Assembly: GCA_016713135.1 (NCBI GenBank)
Contig: JADJPR010000003.1
Location: 248,001-312,000, forward strand
Source of the DNA: Rhodanobacteraceae bacterium
GTDB taxonomy: Bacteria > Pseudomonadota > Gammaproteobacteria > Xanthomonadales > SZUA-5
Direction of reading: 5' to 3'
Length of the DNA: 64,000 bases
In this document: positions 48,680 to 59,217 of the stretch, one piece after another
Layout of the letters: every line of letters starts with the position of its first letter
How positions within the stretch are numbered: the stretch's first letter is position 1
Program-made: the position numbers and the translations under genes
Notes under the pieces: model-generated
Seen by the model: only the letters and a program-made list of their open reading frames with translations
Database searches by the model: none
Told to the model about the DNA's origin: nothing

Positions 48680-51600
48680 ATGCGCAAGCTGCTGCGATGC
48701 GGGGCCTGCGTGCTGGCGCTGTGCTTCGCGCCGGCACTGCGGGCGCTTGAGCTGGGCGAGCCCTTGTTCCAGACGGTGGGGGATGCCGACAGCATCCCCG
48801 ACAACAACGTCACTGCGCTGGCGCAGGATGCCGCGGGTTTCATCTGGATCGGCACGCCGAACGGACTGATCCGCTACGACGGCTACCAGCTCAAACGCTA
48901 CGCGCGCGACCCGCGCGATCCGGATTCGCTCGGCGGCGCCTTCGTGCGCGCCTTGCTGGTCGGGCCCGACGGGCGCCTGTGGATCGGCACCGATGCCAAC
49001 GGCGTGTCGGTCTACGATCCATCGCACGACCGCTTCACCCGGCTGCAGCACGATCCGCAGCGCAGCGACACGCCCTCGCACGACCAGGTGCGCGCGCTCG
49101 CGCTGGGCAAGGACGGCGCGATCTGGCTCGGTACGCGCGAGGGCCTGGACCGGATCGATCCTGGCGACTGGCCGCGTCGAGCGCCAGTTGCAGCGCTTCG
49201 GCAGCGACACCCGCGCCGAGGACGAGCGCATCTTCGCCCTGCTGGCCGCGCGCGATGGCGATTTGTGGATCGGCGGCTGGAATGGGGTGGCGCGCCGGCG
49301 CGCCACCGATGGCAGTTATCACCGCATTGCCGATCCGCGCCTGTCGCGCCAGCTGATCATGAGCCTCAGCGAGTTGCGCGATGGCCGCATCGGCATCGGC
49401 ACGGCGCAGGTCGGCAGCTTCCTGCTCGACCCTTCGGATGAGTCCCTGCAGCCGGTGCCGGTGGGACTGGAGGACGTGCCCGACGCCAGCGAATCGCTGG
49501 TGCTGGCGATGGTGCAGCCGCGCGAGGACGAACTCTGGCTCGGCGGTTTCGGGGGCGTGGTCGTGCTTGATCCTGCGACCGGCCGGATCCTGCGCCGGCA
49601 CTTGCCGGACCCGGCGGTGCCGACCAGCCTGAGCCACGCCCAGGTCCGCAGTTTCCTGCTCGACCGCGCCGGGCAGGTGTGGATCGGCAGCTACAGCGGC
49701 GGCCTGCAGTACCACGATCCAGGCAATCGTGCGGTGCGCGTGATGCATCGCCGTCCCGGCGAGCCCGGTACCCTGAGCAGCGCCAGCATCAGCAGCATCC
49801 TGGAACTGCCGGACGGCCGCATCTGGCTCGGCACCCGTGGCGATGGCATCGACATCGTCGATCCGAATCGCGGCGTGATCGCCACCCTGGACGCCCGGCG
49901 CGGCGTGCCGGGCGCGCTGGGGAATGGCACGGTGATCAGCCTGGCACGGACCGGCGACGGCAGCCTGTACGCCGGGACGCTCGCGGGCATGTACCGATAT
50001 CTGGGCGAGGAGGCCGGCTTCGAGGCCATCGGCAAGGCGCAGGGGCTGGAGGGCAATACCATCCGCTGCCTGCTCGCCGACCCGTCCGGCGATTTGTGGG
50101 TGGGCAGCAACTACGGGCTGGCGCGTTGGAGCCCGGCAGCGCAGCGCGCCGTGGGCATCCCGGTGCGCGGCGCCGGGCTGCTCGCGGCGGACGTCAACAC
50201 CCTGGCGCGCGAGGAGAGCGGCCGCCTGTGGGTGGGCAGTGCGGGTGGGCTCTATGTGCTGGAACCTGGCGCCAGCGAGCTGCAGCGGGTCGTCGCGGAC
50301 GATCCCGAGCACGAGGAACTGGCCGGTGGCAGCGTCGTCGGCCTGTTGATCGACCAGCAGCAGCGGCTCTGGGTGGATACCGCCAATGGCCTCAGCCGGC
50401 TCGAATCCTGGGACGGCGAGCGCGCGGACTTCGATCGCGTGAGCCTGCGCCTGGGCATCGGCGGGCGCCCATTCGGCGCCAATCTGATCGACGATGCACG
50501 GGGCCGGATATGGACCCAGGATTACGTCTACGATCCCGTGCCCGACCGAATCCACGAACTGACCCGCGCCGACGGGCTGGAAATCGGCACGCCGTGGTTC
50601 CGCTCCTACGCCCGCCTGCGCAACGGCCAGTTGCTGTTCGGTGGCAGCCGCGGCCTCGCCATCGTCGATCCCGCGGCGTTTCGCGACTGGGACTACCGCC
50701 CTCCGCTGGCGATCACCGAGTTGCGCGTCGATGGCCAGCCGCTGGCGCCGGAAGCCTGGCAAGCGGGAATGGTCCTGGCGCCGGGCACCCGCAGCTTCGC
50801 GGTCGAGTTCGCCGCGCTCGATTTCAGCGCCCCCGAGCGCAACCGCTACGCGCACCGCCTGGTCGGCTACGACCAGGACTGGATCGAGCACGATGCGGCC
50901 CGTCGCCTGGTCAGCTACAGCCGCCTCTGGCCCGGGGACTACCGCCTGGAGATTCGCGGCAGCAACCGCGTCGGCCGCTTCGTCGATGCGCCACTCGTGC
51001 TGCCCATCACGGTCGCGCCGCAGCTATGGCAGACCCCCTTCTTCGCGCTGGCAACGATCCTTGCGTTGTTCGGTGGCGGCTACGGCGTGCACCGCTGGAA
51101 TGTCGCCAAGCTCAAGCGTCACGAGCATGAACTGGAGGCCATGGTGGCCGAGCGCACCCAGGAGCTGAGCAGCGCCAAGGCGCGCATCGAGACCGCGCTG
51201 ATCCGCCTGCAGGAGGCGCAGGAGCAACTGGTCACGGCCGAGAAGATGGCCTCGCTGGGGCAACTGGTCGCCGGCGTCGCGCACGAGATCAACACGCCGC
51301 TCGGTATCGCGCTGACCGCCGCCTCGGTGCAGGGTGAGCAACTGCGCGCGCTGCGCCAGCGCGTGGGCGACAGATCGCTGCGCGCCGGCGACCTCGATCA
51401 GTTCTTCGCCACCAGCGAGCAGGCGGTGCGCCTGGTCGACGACCACCTCGCGCGCGCCGCACGCCTGGTGCGCAGCTTCAAGCAGGTGTCGGTGGACCGC
51501 AGCACCGACGAGCGCCGCCGCTTCGTGCTCGCCGATTTCTTCCGCGAAGTGATCGACAACCTGGCCCTGGCCTGGCGCCGCCGGCCAATCCAGGTGCAGA

Positions 51601-52016
51601 TCGACTGTCCGCCGGAGCTCACCCTGGACAGCTATCCCGGCAGCCTGGGGCACGTCATCTCAGGGCTCGCACAAAACGCCCTGCAGCACGCTTTTGCCGA
51701 GAACCAGGCCGGAACCCTGAACATCCGCGCCCGCGAACGCGACAACGGCCAGGTGGAGATCGATTTCGCCGACGACGGCGCGGGCATCGCCGCTGAGCAT
51801 CTGCAGCGCATCTTCGAACCGTTCTTTACCACCCGCCGCGCCGAGGGCTCGATTGGCCTGGGTTTGCACAGCATCTACAACATCGTGCGCAGCCGGCTGC
51901 GCGGCGAGATCGACGTCCACAGCAGCCCGGGGCAGGGCACCCGCTTCAGCATCCGCATCGCCCGGGAACTCCCCGCAGCCACCGCCGCTGACCCGGCGCA
52001 TGCGCACGGGGCCTGA
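48680..52016 (+). pseudogene. Beta-propeller (Y_Y_Y) sensor histidine kinase, frameshifted
   Basis: The frame from 48680 encodes a signal peptide and the first propeller repeats (ITALxQDxxGFIWIGTxNG style) up to about 49160. The continuation (ATGRVERQLQRF) is in another frame to 52016. One extra G in CCTGGCG at 49162-49164 explains this; corrected length is about 1,111 aa. Domains: two-component-regulator propeller repeats (to about 650), a Y_Y_Y-type beta sandwich, one membrane helix (FFALATILALFGGGYG), a coiled coil, HisKA with AHEINTPLGI, and HATPase with DDGAGI and GSIGLGLHSIYNIV. Unlike HTCS proteins of Bacteroidetes, it has no receiver or DNA-binding domain, and no response regulator gene is adjacent. 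Confidence 0.85.
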
Positions 52017-52078
52017 ACCGCCGCCGGCGGTCGCTTGCCATCACCCCCACGAAGTGTCTATGCTTCGCGGCTCTGTGT

Positions 52079-52154
<76 letters not shown>

Positions 52155-52519
52155 TCTCTCGGTTCCTACTGACTCTCCCGGAATGCCGAAATGCGCAACC
52201 ATTGCGCACGGCTGCGGGTTCCTGAGGGTCATCGCGTGGACCTGGCTTCCCGCCGTCGAGGCCCCGGAAGCCCGAAAAGTGCTCTCTACCCCGCCCGCAC
52301 TCTCTGCTCCCCTGGTCCCCGGAGAGCCAAGAACCAAGCGATGAAGTTATCCACACGATAAAGATCAATCACTTACTCTTGGTTCAAGAGTGCGAGTTGG
52401 AGGGGAGACGTGGTTGGCAGATCGGCGGCAAACTGCGGCGATGGACGCGCATGAGTGGCATGGGGTGAGTGCGTGATGGCTCTGCGCAAGCAGTTGGTGG
52501 CCGAGGCGATGCGCTCAGC
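52155..52519. other. Non-coding stretch after tRNA-Ala, with an AT-rich block
   Basis: No gene is supported. An AT-rich block (52339-52392) contains one perfect consensus DnaA box, TTATCCACA (52347-52355), and a small inverted repeat CTCTTG-GTT-CAAGAG (52377-52391). With only one box, this is not evidence for an origin. Confidence 0.4.
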
Positions 52520-52755
52520 CGCTGACCTTCCTCACCTTCCGCACTGCTGATTCGTACGAGCAAGGCGCGCGCGGCGCGTCCCACACAGCCGGCCGCGATC
52601 ACAACGTGCTTGCGCTTCGGACGCAGCGATCTCACGACGACGCAAGTCGCGATCCGACGCAGCCAGCTGGACATTCTTGGCCAGGTTAATAGCGATGCTG
52701 GTGATGGCAGACGTAGACTGCAGGGCGCGGTCTCGCCGCAACTGCTTCACGCGGC
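52520..52755 (-). mobile_element. Possible degraded IS110-type transposase fragment
   Basis: On the minus strand a short frame contains ITSIAINLAKNVQLAASD, similar to the N-terminal ITxxGIDLAKNxFQ block of IS110-family transposases. A neighbouring frame (RPKRKHVVIAAGCVGRAARALLVR) resembles the C-terminal part of such proteins. Together they would be an internally deleted, frameshifted remnant. Only a few residues match, so this is tentative. Confidence 0.3.
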
Positions 52756-52825
52756 GTTCGGGGGAAGCGCTTTCAGCGCGTCATTGACTGCAGGGCGAAG
52801 TAGTCAAGTTGCAGGAGTGGTAGCT

Positions 52826-53434
52826 ATGTCCGAGCACGAGCCCCAGAAGTCGGGAAGTGAATCTCAGGCCTGGTTTTGCATAGCGAGTGGATATGGCGCT
52901 GTTGACAGTTTCACTTACCAAGTGCGATTCGTGGGGCCAGATCTTTGGGAAGTGGTTTCTGTCGGAGACTCGTTTGCCGGAGGAACTGAACGGATGGATT
53001 ATGGCGTGGTGAGCGCCTCAGAGGCATTGGGAATTGCGATAGAAAGCGCTGGAGAAGCACCAAAGGATGTACGAGAGATAAGACGGTCGTTTCGAAGGGC
53101 ACTAGAGGCCGAAGGGGACGCTGCGGGTTTGCGAGCTTGCTTCGGTCGTCCTCGAGCTCCCACGCCGGTGCAATTGTGCGCTATCGAGGGCGTTGGTAAA
53201 GTGCAGGTTAGAACTTCGTATCGAAGTTCTGAATCTCGTGATTGTATCGAAGGAAGTCTCAGTGATGGCCAGAGGGTCTGGTTTTGGCCTCCAGCACCTG
53301 GGAAGCGCGTCGTTTCTGGAAGTCTCCGAGCGAACCATGGCGAAATCCCTGTGAGAATTCGGATTAATAAGGAGCATCACGAGGCAATAATGAGCATCCT
53401 TGGAACACCTAAATATCAGGGTGCCCTGGAATAA
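52826..53434 (+). CDS. Hypothetical protein of the accessory region
   Basis: A 202-residue protein starting MSEHEPQKSGSESQAW, with AGGAG 9 bases upstream. No signal peptide or membrane segment. It has mixed alpha/beta character (TYQVRFVGPDLWEVVSVGDS). Third codon positions are clearly less GC-rich than in the core genes, suggesting acquisition. No family is recognised. Confidence 0.65.
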   Translation: MSEHEPQKSGSESQAWFCIASGYGAVDSFTYQVRFVGPDLWEVVSVGDSFAGGTERMDYGVVSASEALGIAIESAGEAPKDVREIRRSFRRALEAEGDAAGLRACFGRPRAPTPVQLCAIEGVGKVQVRTSYRSSESRDCIEGSLSDGQRVWFWPPAPGKRVVSGSLRANHGEIPVRIRINKEHHEAIMSILGTPKYQGALE

Positions 53435-53454
53435 TCGCTGTCCAGCCCCCTGCG

Positions 53455-53568
53455 CTAGCTTTCGTTGGCCAGTTCGTGGATGCGCGTGACGGCGGCATCG
53501 AAAACGCGCGTCAACGGGGCCCGGCGATCAGACAGGACCTCGGCCAGCCACTGGTAGTAGCGCAGCAT
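53455..53568 (-). pseudogene. Short gene remnant (C-terminus only)
   Basis: A minus-strand frame ending MLRYYQWLAEVLSDR...RIHELANES has natural protein composition but is only 37 residues and is preceded by an in-frame stop. It looks like the 3' end of a deleted gene. Family unknown. Confidence 0.3.
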
Positions 53569-53651
53569 CTCTTCGCATCTGCCTGTTAAGCTCTCGAAGA
53601 GGCCGACGTCGGAGAATTTGGCCACCCAGACAAGACAAGGGAACGATTGCC

Positions 53652-53843
53652 ATGAAGCCGAATCGAAGAGCTCACGTTGAGATCACCGCGTACTGGGGCA
53701 ATGACGATGCATCGAGCACGATCAGACTGAGTCCCAGTCGATGGGCCGCGATCGAGAAAGGTGCTGAATTCGAGAAGTCCGCCTGGTCCTGGTACGAGGG
53801 TGTGCGGAGTTCGGTGACGTGGCGTTTCGCCCAGGAGCGGTGA
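53652..53843 (+). CDS. Small hypothetical protein (63 aa)
   Basis: Begins MKPNRRAHVEITAYWGNDD and contains TIRLSPSRWAAIEKGAEF and WSWYEGVRSSVTWRF. AAGGGA lies 9 bases before the ATG. Composition (Trp, charged) suggests a folded small domain. The stop overlaps the next tiny frame (TGATG). No family is recognised; a toxin/antitoxin-like role is possible only from size and arrangement. Confidence 0.55.
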   Translation: MKPNRRAHVEITAYWGNDDASSTIRLSPSRWAAIEKGAEFEKSAWSWYEGVRSSVTWRFAQER

Positions 53844-53926
53844 TGATTGAAGGGGAAGACTGCGAGGAGTGTGTCGTTGATCTTCCGGTTGAGGAGTTAG
53901 TCGCGGAAGTCGTTAAGCCGAGTTAG
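53843..53926 (+). CDS. Tiny coupled ORF (27 aa)
   Basis: A 27-residue acidic frame (MIEGEDCEECVVDLPVEEL...) whose ATG overlaps the stop of the 63-aa gene. Coupling supports translation but the product is very short; it could equally be the start of a truncated gene. Confidence 0.35.
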   Translation: MIEGEDCEECVVDLPVEELVAEVVKPS

Positions 53927-54003
53927 ATTCCGAGCGCAGGGTATTGGTTAGGCGACCAATAGGAATAATCGGGCTCGCTTGAGCCGATTTCCGCATCAGA
54001 TCC

Positions 54004-54170
54004 TCACAGCATCCTCGTCGTCCGCATCAACTTGCGCAATGGTGCAGGGCGGCCGTTGTACTGATTGACCGCATCGAACTTCCTGTCCATCGACGCCAGA
54101 GTGCCGTTGACCAGCACCGGCAAATTGCGCAACGGATGGCTCTTGGGCACCCTGCTCTCGAACGACGAAC
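54004..54170 (-). mobile_element. N-terminal remnant of an IS5/IS1182-type transposase
   Basis: The minus-strand frame reads FESRVPKSHPLRNLPVLVNGT, then LASMDRKFDAVNQ and NGRPAPLRKLMR before a stop. This aligns by eye with the start of IS1182/IS5-type transposases (RVPxxHPLR..., then F.A.Y...GRPSIPPE.LLRA). The catalytic part is absent, so the element is dead. It separates the small orphans on either side. Confidence 0.6.
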
Positions 54171-54188
54171 ACGAGTCAGAGGTTAAGC

Positions 54189-54743
54189 ATGAACGAAGGT
54201 GAAGATGGCTTCGGCGAGGACCCCGATGACGAGTACGAGGGCGAAGAATGCCCCGTCTGTGGCGCTATCGATTGCGCGAACCACGTGGTTGTGATCTTTG
54301 TCGACGGTTACCCGCATGATGACTTCGGGGCGCTGACACTCGAGGATTGGAACGAGATCGCGCGAAGCCTTCAGATTCGTCTGGTCGACGCGTGGCTCGA
54401 AGGTCGAAGTCAGGTTGATGGTCCGAAGAGTCTTGCAGCGCTGTTGCCAACGCTCAATGACATCGACCGCCGCCGACTATTGCGGGAGGTTTCTGGCGAG
54501 GAAACTCCAGACGACCCAGGAAACTTCGCATTTGAAGTGTCTGAACTGCTCGACGCTAACGACCAGTTGCCTGACGTCGAGCGAGTCGAGGATGTAATGC
54601 GCGAGGCGCTGGATTCATTGCGGGGCATGTCGGAGCAGTCCAGTTCTGTCGACAACGGGCCATGCACCTTCGTGGCCGATCGCATCTACTCGAGTAACCC
54701 AGAGGCGATGGTGCGTCGCTTCAAGATGCGGCTTGGTCTCTGA
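54189..54743 (+). CDS. Hypothetical protein with CxxC...CxxH zinc-like motif
   Basis: A 184-residue acidic protein. ECPVCGAIDCANHVV near residue 20 could bind one zinc. The rest is helical (LSLEDWNEIARSL style, then DPGNFAFEVSELLD) with no recognised family. The ATG at 54189 directly follows GTTAAGC and is preceded by AGAGG. Codon usage again differs from core genes. Confidence 0.65.
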   Translation: MNEGEDGFGEDPDDEYEGEECPVCGAIDCANHVVVIFVDGYPHDDFGALTLEDWNEIARSLQIRLVDAWLEGRSQVDGPKSLAALLPTLNDIDRRRLLREVSGEETPDDPGNFAFEVSELLDANDQLPDVERVEDVMREALDSLRGMSEQSSSVDNGPCTFVADRIYSSNPEAMVRRFKMRLGL

Positions 54744-54960
54744 GGTACGAGCGCCGTCAGGCCGGAAGTTTCTTCGGTGCGACTCTGAATGCCTCTTACG
54801 GACAGGCGCAGCCATCTCTCGTTTGGGCCTGCCCGCGATTCAGCGCAGCACCACGCTCGCCCCCACCGTCGCCCGCGTCAGCCGCGCATGCAGTGCGCGC
54901 TCCTGTACGACGACGTCGTTTGCGCATTTGCCGCCTGCGACGGCATTCGCGTGCGAGTTG

Positions 54961-55866
54961 CTACTCGTTCCGACGAAACGGGTGGCAGTCCTCGAAGGGT
55001 GCATTGCTCCTGTATAGAAACCCCCCGATGGGTGGCGGGTGGAAAGGCCATTCCTCTGTTTCATCGTCGTACTTCTGCATCCCATCGATGCCGGTGTCGG
55101 GCGCACACAGGCAGAACGCCTCCTGATACGGCAGTCCTGTGGCCTTGCTTCGCTTGATCTGTTCCTCGATCAGCGCGTACCAGAGGTCGTAGTCCTTGAA
55201 GGGGCACGAGAGCGAACGAATGTCTGGCTGACTGGCAAGATCGAGGATGACTTTCCGAAGCTCGGGGGTCAGCGGCGGCAGATCCCTCCGCGGATCCGGT
55301 TCTGACTCCGGAATGGCTTGAGGTTCCATCACGTCGACTGGCGCAGGCACGTCAGTCGGCTCATCCGAATCCGCAGGGAATTCCGTTCCGTTCCGAAGCT
55401 GCCGCATGGCATCTGCGTCCAGCGCTGACTTCTGGACGATGGCGCGCTTCAGACTGTGCACGTCAATCCCGCCCGATCCCAGGTCGAGCAACTCCGAGCC
55501 CCACACTGGGTTGTTCCTGATCGCATCGTCGATCTCGTCGAACTGCGCCTGCAGCCAGGCGCCGATGCGCGGCTCGTCGAGGAACTGGCGGAACTCCTCG
55601 ACCTCGTCTGCGCTCCAGTCGCTGCGGCCTTCCAGCACGTCGGCCACGCAATAGCCGCTGTTGTAGGAGGGCGCGTCCGGTGGCGTGCCCTGGCCTTCGA
55701 CAAAGTAGCCGATCACCAGGTGATCGCGCAGTGCTTGCGGTGAGTTGGCATGCACCCGCAACGCGAGGACGGCGAAGTACCGAGATTCGACCTTCTCCGA
55801 CGCCAGGGCATCCAAGTATGGGCTGGCGCTGAGGGCGACGTGGCGCCCGCTCCTGAGTTGAGGCAT
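54961..55866 (-). CDS. Orphan protein cotranscribed with the HDAC-family gene
   Basis: A 301-residue protein starting MPQLRSGRHVALSASPYLDAL. It has an N-terminal alpha/beta part (KVESRYFAVLALRVHANS), a Pro/Glu/Asp-rich linker around 175-205, and a C-terminal helical part with two Cys (FCLCAPD). No family is recognised. It lies 4 bases after the HDAC-family gene, so the two are almost certainly one operon and may act together, for example as partner or substrate. Confidence 0.7.
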   Translation of the reverse strand: MPQLRSGRHVALSASPYLDALASEKVESRYFAVLALRVHANSPQALRDHLVIGYFVEGQGTPPDAPSYNSGYCVADVLEGRSDWSADEVEEFRQFLDEPRIGAWLQAQFDEIDDAIRNNPVWGSELLDLGSGGIDVHSLKRAIVQKSALDADAMRQLRNGTEFPADSDEPTDVPAPVDVMEPQAIPESEPDPRRDLPPLTPELRKVILDLASQPDIRSLSCPFKDYDLWYALIEEQIKRSKATGLPYQEAFCLCAPDTGIDGMQKYDDETEEWPFHPPPIGGFLYRSNAPFEDCHPFRRNE

Positions 55867-55870
55867 GGCA

Positions 55871-56754
55871 CTACTCCCGATCAAGGTAGGTCGAGACGCA
55901 CATCTGCATGGTGGCGTCGTGGATGTCGAGTACGCGGCGCAGCGGTGTCTGGTAACCCCCGGCCAAGTTCCAGGCCACGGGCAGGCCGAGCTTCTTGCAG
56001 TGCTCGAACACCAGGAAGTCGCGGTGAGCAAGTTGTGCGTCCGTCAGCCACCCGCCCAGCGGATCATCGACGTGCGGATCGGCGCCGGCTTGATACAGGA
56101 CCACGTCGCAGCCCTGAAAGTCACGCACGACGTCAGGCAGATCTCGGAGAAACTGCTTCGCCTGTTCCGGGCGGTCGAATTCCCCGCCGGCAGTGAAGTG
56201 CTTGATCGACGCTTCCAGCCCGAGGAAGTGGATGATTTGCTCCGTGCCGTCGCCATAGTGCATGTCGCAGTCGAGAATGCCGACCCGGCTGGCCCGTCCC
56301 TCGGTCAGCAGGGCGCGCGCCGCGACGATCAGGCCGTTGAAGGTGCAGTACCCGGAGGCTTCCTCATAGCAGGCATGGTGGAAACCGGAGACGGGCGCGA
56401 CGGCGACCTTCCCGTTGGTAAGCGCCTCGCGCGCCGCCGCCAGCATTGCGCCGGAGGTCCACGGCAGCGCGTGAGCCACAGCCATCAGTCGATTGTCGAA
56501 GCCGTTGGGGATACGACCCTCCAGCACGCCGTCGACGAAGTGACGCGAATGCGCCAGCGCCAACTGCTCGCGCGTGGCCGGATCGAAGGGCTTGAACGCC
56601 AGCGGCGCGTTCATTGTTTTCCAGCTTTCCACCACCTCGCGCGGCTTGCCCGCGCTCGGCGAGAGCTTCGCGCGTCAGCCACCATGCGGGCGTCGTAGAA
56701 CACCGGAATCGCGGAGAGCGTGTTGATGAGTTTCTCCTCGGAAGGAACGGTCAT
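55871..56754 (-). pseudogene. Histone deacetylase-family (AcuC-like) amidohydrolase, frameshifted
   Basis: Start ATG at 56752-56754 (MTVPSEEKLINTLSAIPVFYD). After DARMVADAR the frame breaks near 56676 by one missing base and resumes as SPSAGKPREVVESW. Corrected length is about 294 aa. Catalytic features are complete: the His pair in GFHHACYEEASGYCTFNG, zinc ligands in LDCDMHYGDGT (Asp, His) and AGADPHVDDPLGG (Asp), and LAGGY. The family removes acetyl groups from protein lysines or small amines. It is divergent from the Hsp70-like gene with a palindrome between them. Confidence 0.85.
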
Positions 56755-56778
56755 CGGGTGAGTCCAATTGTTCTGCCG

Positions 56779-56803
56779 GCCAGTCTCACCTGCTGAGACT
56801 GGC
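56779..56803. promoter_or_regulatory. 10-bp palindrome in the divergent HDAC/Hsp70 promoter
   Basis: Perfect arms GCCAGTCTCA and TGAGACTGGC around CCTGC, in the 99-base gap between the two divergent starts. Size and position suit an operator for a dimeric regulator. The core GTCTCA/TGAGAC recurs upstream of the MoxR operon (63896-63916). Confidence 0.55.
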
Positions 56804-56853
56804 TGTACGCACGCTACGGTTGGCGATGAAACCACCAGGCGAGGAGCCGGGCG

Positions 56854-59217
56854 ATGACTGCAACCACCGTGTTTGACGAATTACGCGATGCGCTGGCGCA
56901 AATGGAGTTCGACGGTACTGCCGTCGGCATCGACCTCGGCACCACCAAAAGTTGCATCGCGGTGGCGCGCTTCGAGGATGGCGAACTCGTGTGCGAGTGC
57001 CAGACCATCGACGAGCCTGGGCAACCGGAAGGTCAGATCGCGGTGCCCTCGGTCGTGGCTGTGAAGGACGGCGAAGCCATCGTCGGCCACGCGGCCAGGC
57101 GGCTGGCGCGCACGCCGCGCTTCTTCCAGCACAAAGGTTCGTTCTCCGGAGACCAAGAACGAGATCGGACTGCAGCACACCTACGCGCGTGCTCCGGAAG
57201 GCTTCCAGTCGGCCACGGAGATTGCCGCCCACATCATCGGGTATCTGTTTCAAGCATCCGGGCTGGACTTGCGAACCATTCGCAGACCCGCTGGTGATCA
57301 CCGTGCCGGCTTCGTTCCATGGCGCGCAGCGCACCGCGACCCTGGAATCCGCCGACGCCGTGTTCAACGGCGGACAGGAAGTGCGGCTGTTGGATGAGCC
57401 ATACGCCGCCGTGCTCGACCTGCTGCACCGCGATCCAGACATCGCTGGTGAGCATCTGGCGGCTGGCGCGACCTGGCTGGTGTTCGATTTCGGCGGCGGC
57501 ACCTGCGATGTCGCGTTGTTCACCTTGCAGGCTTCGGAGACTGCGGCCTTGGCGCCGCGTCTGCTGGCGACCAGCCGCTACCACCGCATCGGCGGCGGCG
57601 ACATCGACCGTGCCATCGTCCACGGGCACCTGATTCCGACGCTGCTGGAGCGCTATCGACTGTCGCGCACGGCGGTTTCGTTCGCCGACAAGCGCAGGCG
57701 CTTCGAACCGGTGTTGCTGCCGGTGGCCGAGCAACTGAAGCGTGCCTTGTGCCAGCGTTTGCGCGCGCAAATCGAGGAAGGCGATGCCACCAGCGCAGTT
57801 GAGGTGGTATCAGCGGGCGACCACTGCATTGAGTGGAACGAGCGCGAGCTGTTCCTCAGCGACGCGCGCCTCGACCAGGCGACGTTCGAGAAGCTGCTGC
57901 GCCCGTTCCTCGAACCGCATCCCAACAAAACGGCGTCAGACGAGTATGTCGAGCGCGACTCGGTGTTCCGACCGATTCATCAGGTTCTGGCGCGCGCCGG
58001 GCTGCCGCCCGAGTCCATCGATCTGGTGGTGCTGGCCGGCTCCAGCAGCCGCATTCCGCAGGTGCAAACGGCCTTGCAGGGTTGCTTCAGCGAGGCCGAT
58101 GTCGTCGAGCTGGGCGATGACCTCGATGTGCAGGGAGCCATTGCGCGCGGCGCAGCATTGCAGGCGCTCGCCATCGCGGCCACCGGCAAGCCGCTCATCG
58201 CCCCTGCGAGCAGCGCCGAACTTGGCCTGCGCACGCGTCAGGGGCTGGTCACCTTAGTGAAGGCCGGCGCCGCGCGCCAGTGGACGCCGATCAACCCCTG
58301 CGCGTGTACGCGCCAGCGACTGTCGCGGATCGACCGATGGATCTGGCCATCGAGGTGATCGCCGACGGCGGCCGCGTGGTCGGTCGCTCGATCTGGCAAC
58401 TCGAGGGCGCCGGTCGAGCAAGGTGAACCGCTTGAAGTGATCTGGTCGCTCGACGAGAACCAGTGCATCACGCTGAAACTTCGTCGCGTCCAGGGCGAGG
58501 ACTGCGCCGACAGCGACTTCGAGCAGCGCTTCGATGCGCCGCTGACGCACACCGACCAGGGACAGCTCGCGCGCTGCCGCTTGCTGGAAGCGGAGGAACA
58601 GGTACGTTGCGGCAACGTTCCCGACCATCAGCTGGGCCGTACGTTCGAGCAGATGGCCCGCGATGCCGCGCGCATCGGTCACCGCGACCGCGCGCTGCAT
58701 TACATTTCCTGCGCCGTACAGCGAGATGGCCCGACCTTCAACCTCCTCAATCTGAGGGCTATCTACCTCGAAGAACTCGGCGACCTGGCGCGCGCCGAAT
58801 CCGTCTACCGGCAAGCCGCCGAATGGCCGACGGCGGCCTTCAACCTCGCGCTATTTCTGCATCGGAACAAGCGGCACCAGGAAGCGCTGGACGTTGTCGA
58901 CCAAGTCATGGAACGCAGTCCGCAGCCGGCGTACTTGGTGCTCAAAGGCGACATTGTCGCCGCGCTCGGCCAACAAGCCACCGCGCGCCTGCTGCACCAG
59001 GACGCGATCAGCCGTGTGGTCGATCCGACCAAACAGTCTGTGTGGAGCCTGGGCTGGTTGGCGCGGTGTGCGAGTTCGCTCGGCCACGACGATCTGGCCC
59101 CCGAAGTTCCGCGCGGCCAGCACCGCGCAGATCGAAGCCGAGGAGGACAGCGCCCTGCAGGGTGCGCTATTACCGGAGCGCGGAGATGGCGCCAACGAGA
59201 TGAGGGCCGCGGCATGA
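56854..59217 (+). pseudogene. Hsp70-type ATPase with C-terminal TPR-like region, multiply frameshifted
   Basis: Actin-fold motifs are GIDLGTTKSCIAVARF (phosphate 1), FDFGGGTCDVALF (phosphate 2), RIGGGDIDRAI and LVVLAGSSSRIPQVQTAL (adenosine). In place of the substrate-binding domain the C-terminus has a beta-rich segment (LRVYAPATVAD..., IWSLDENQCITLKLRRV) and TPR-like helices (RALHYISCAVQRDGPTFNLLNLRAIYLEELGDLARAESVY). The frame shifts at about 57148, 57284, 58280, 58409 and 59100; each is a single-base gain or loss and similarity resumes at once. Corrected length is close to 790 aa. GAGGAG precedes the ATG. Such short Hsp70-like proteins are often client- or system-specific rather than general chaperones. 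Confidence 0.8.

Noticed and set aside
52347..52355. A perfect DnaA box in an AT-rich block
   Set aside because: Only one copy; an origin needs several boxes and usually dnaA/dnaN or repA nearby.
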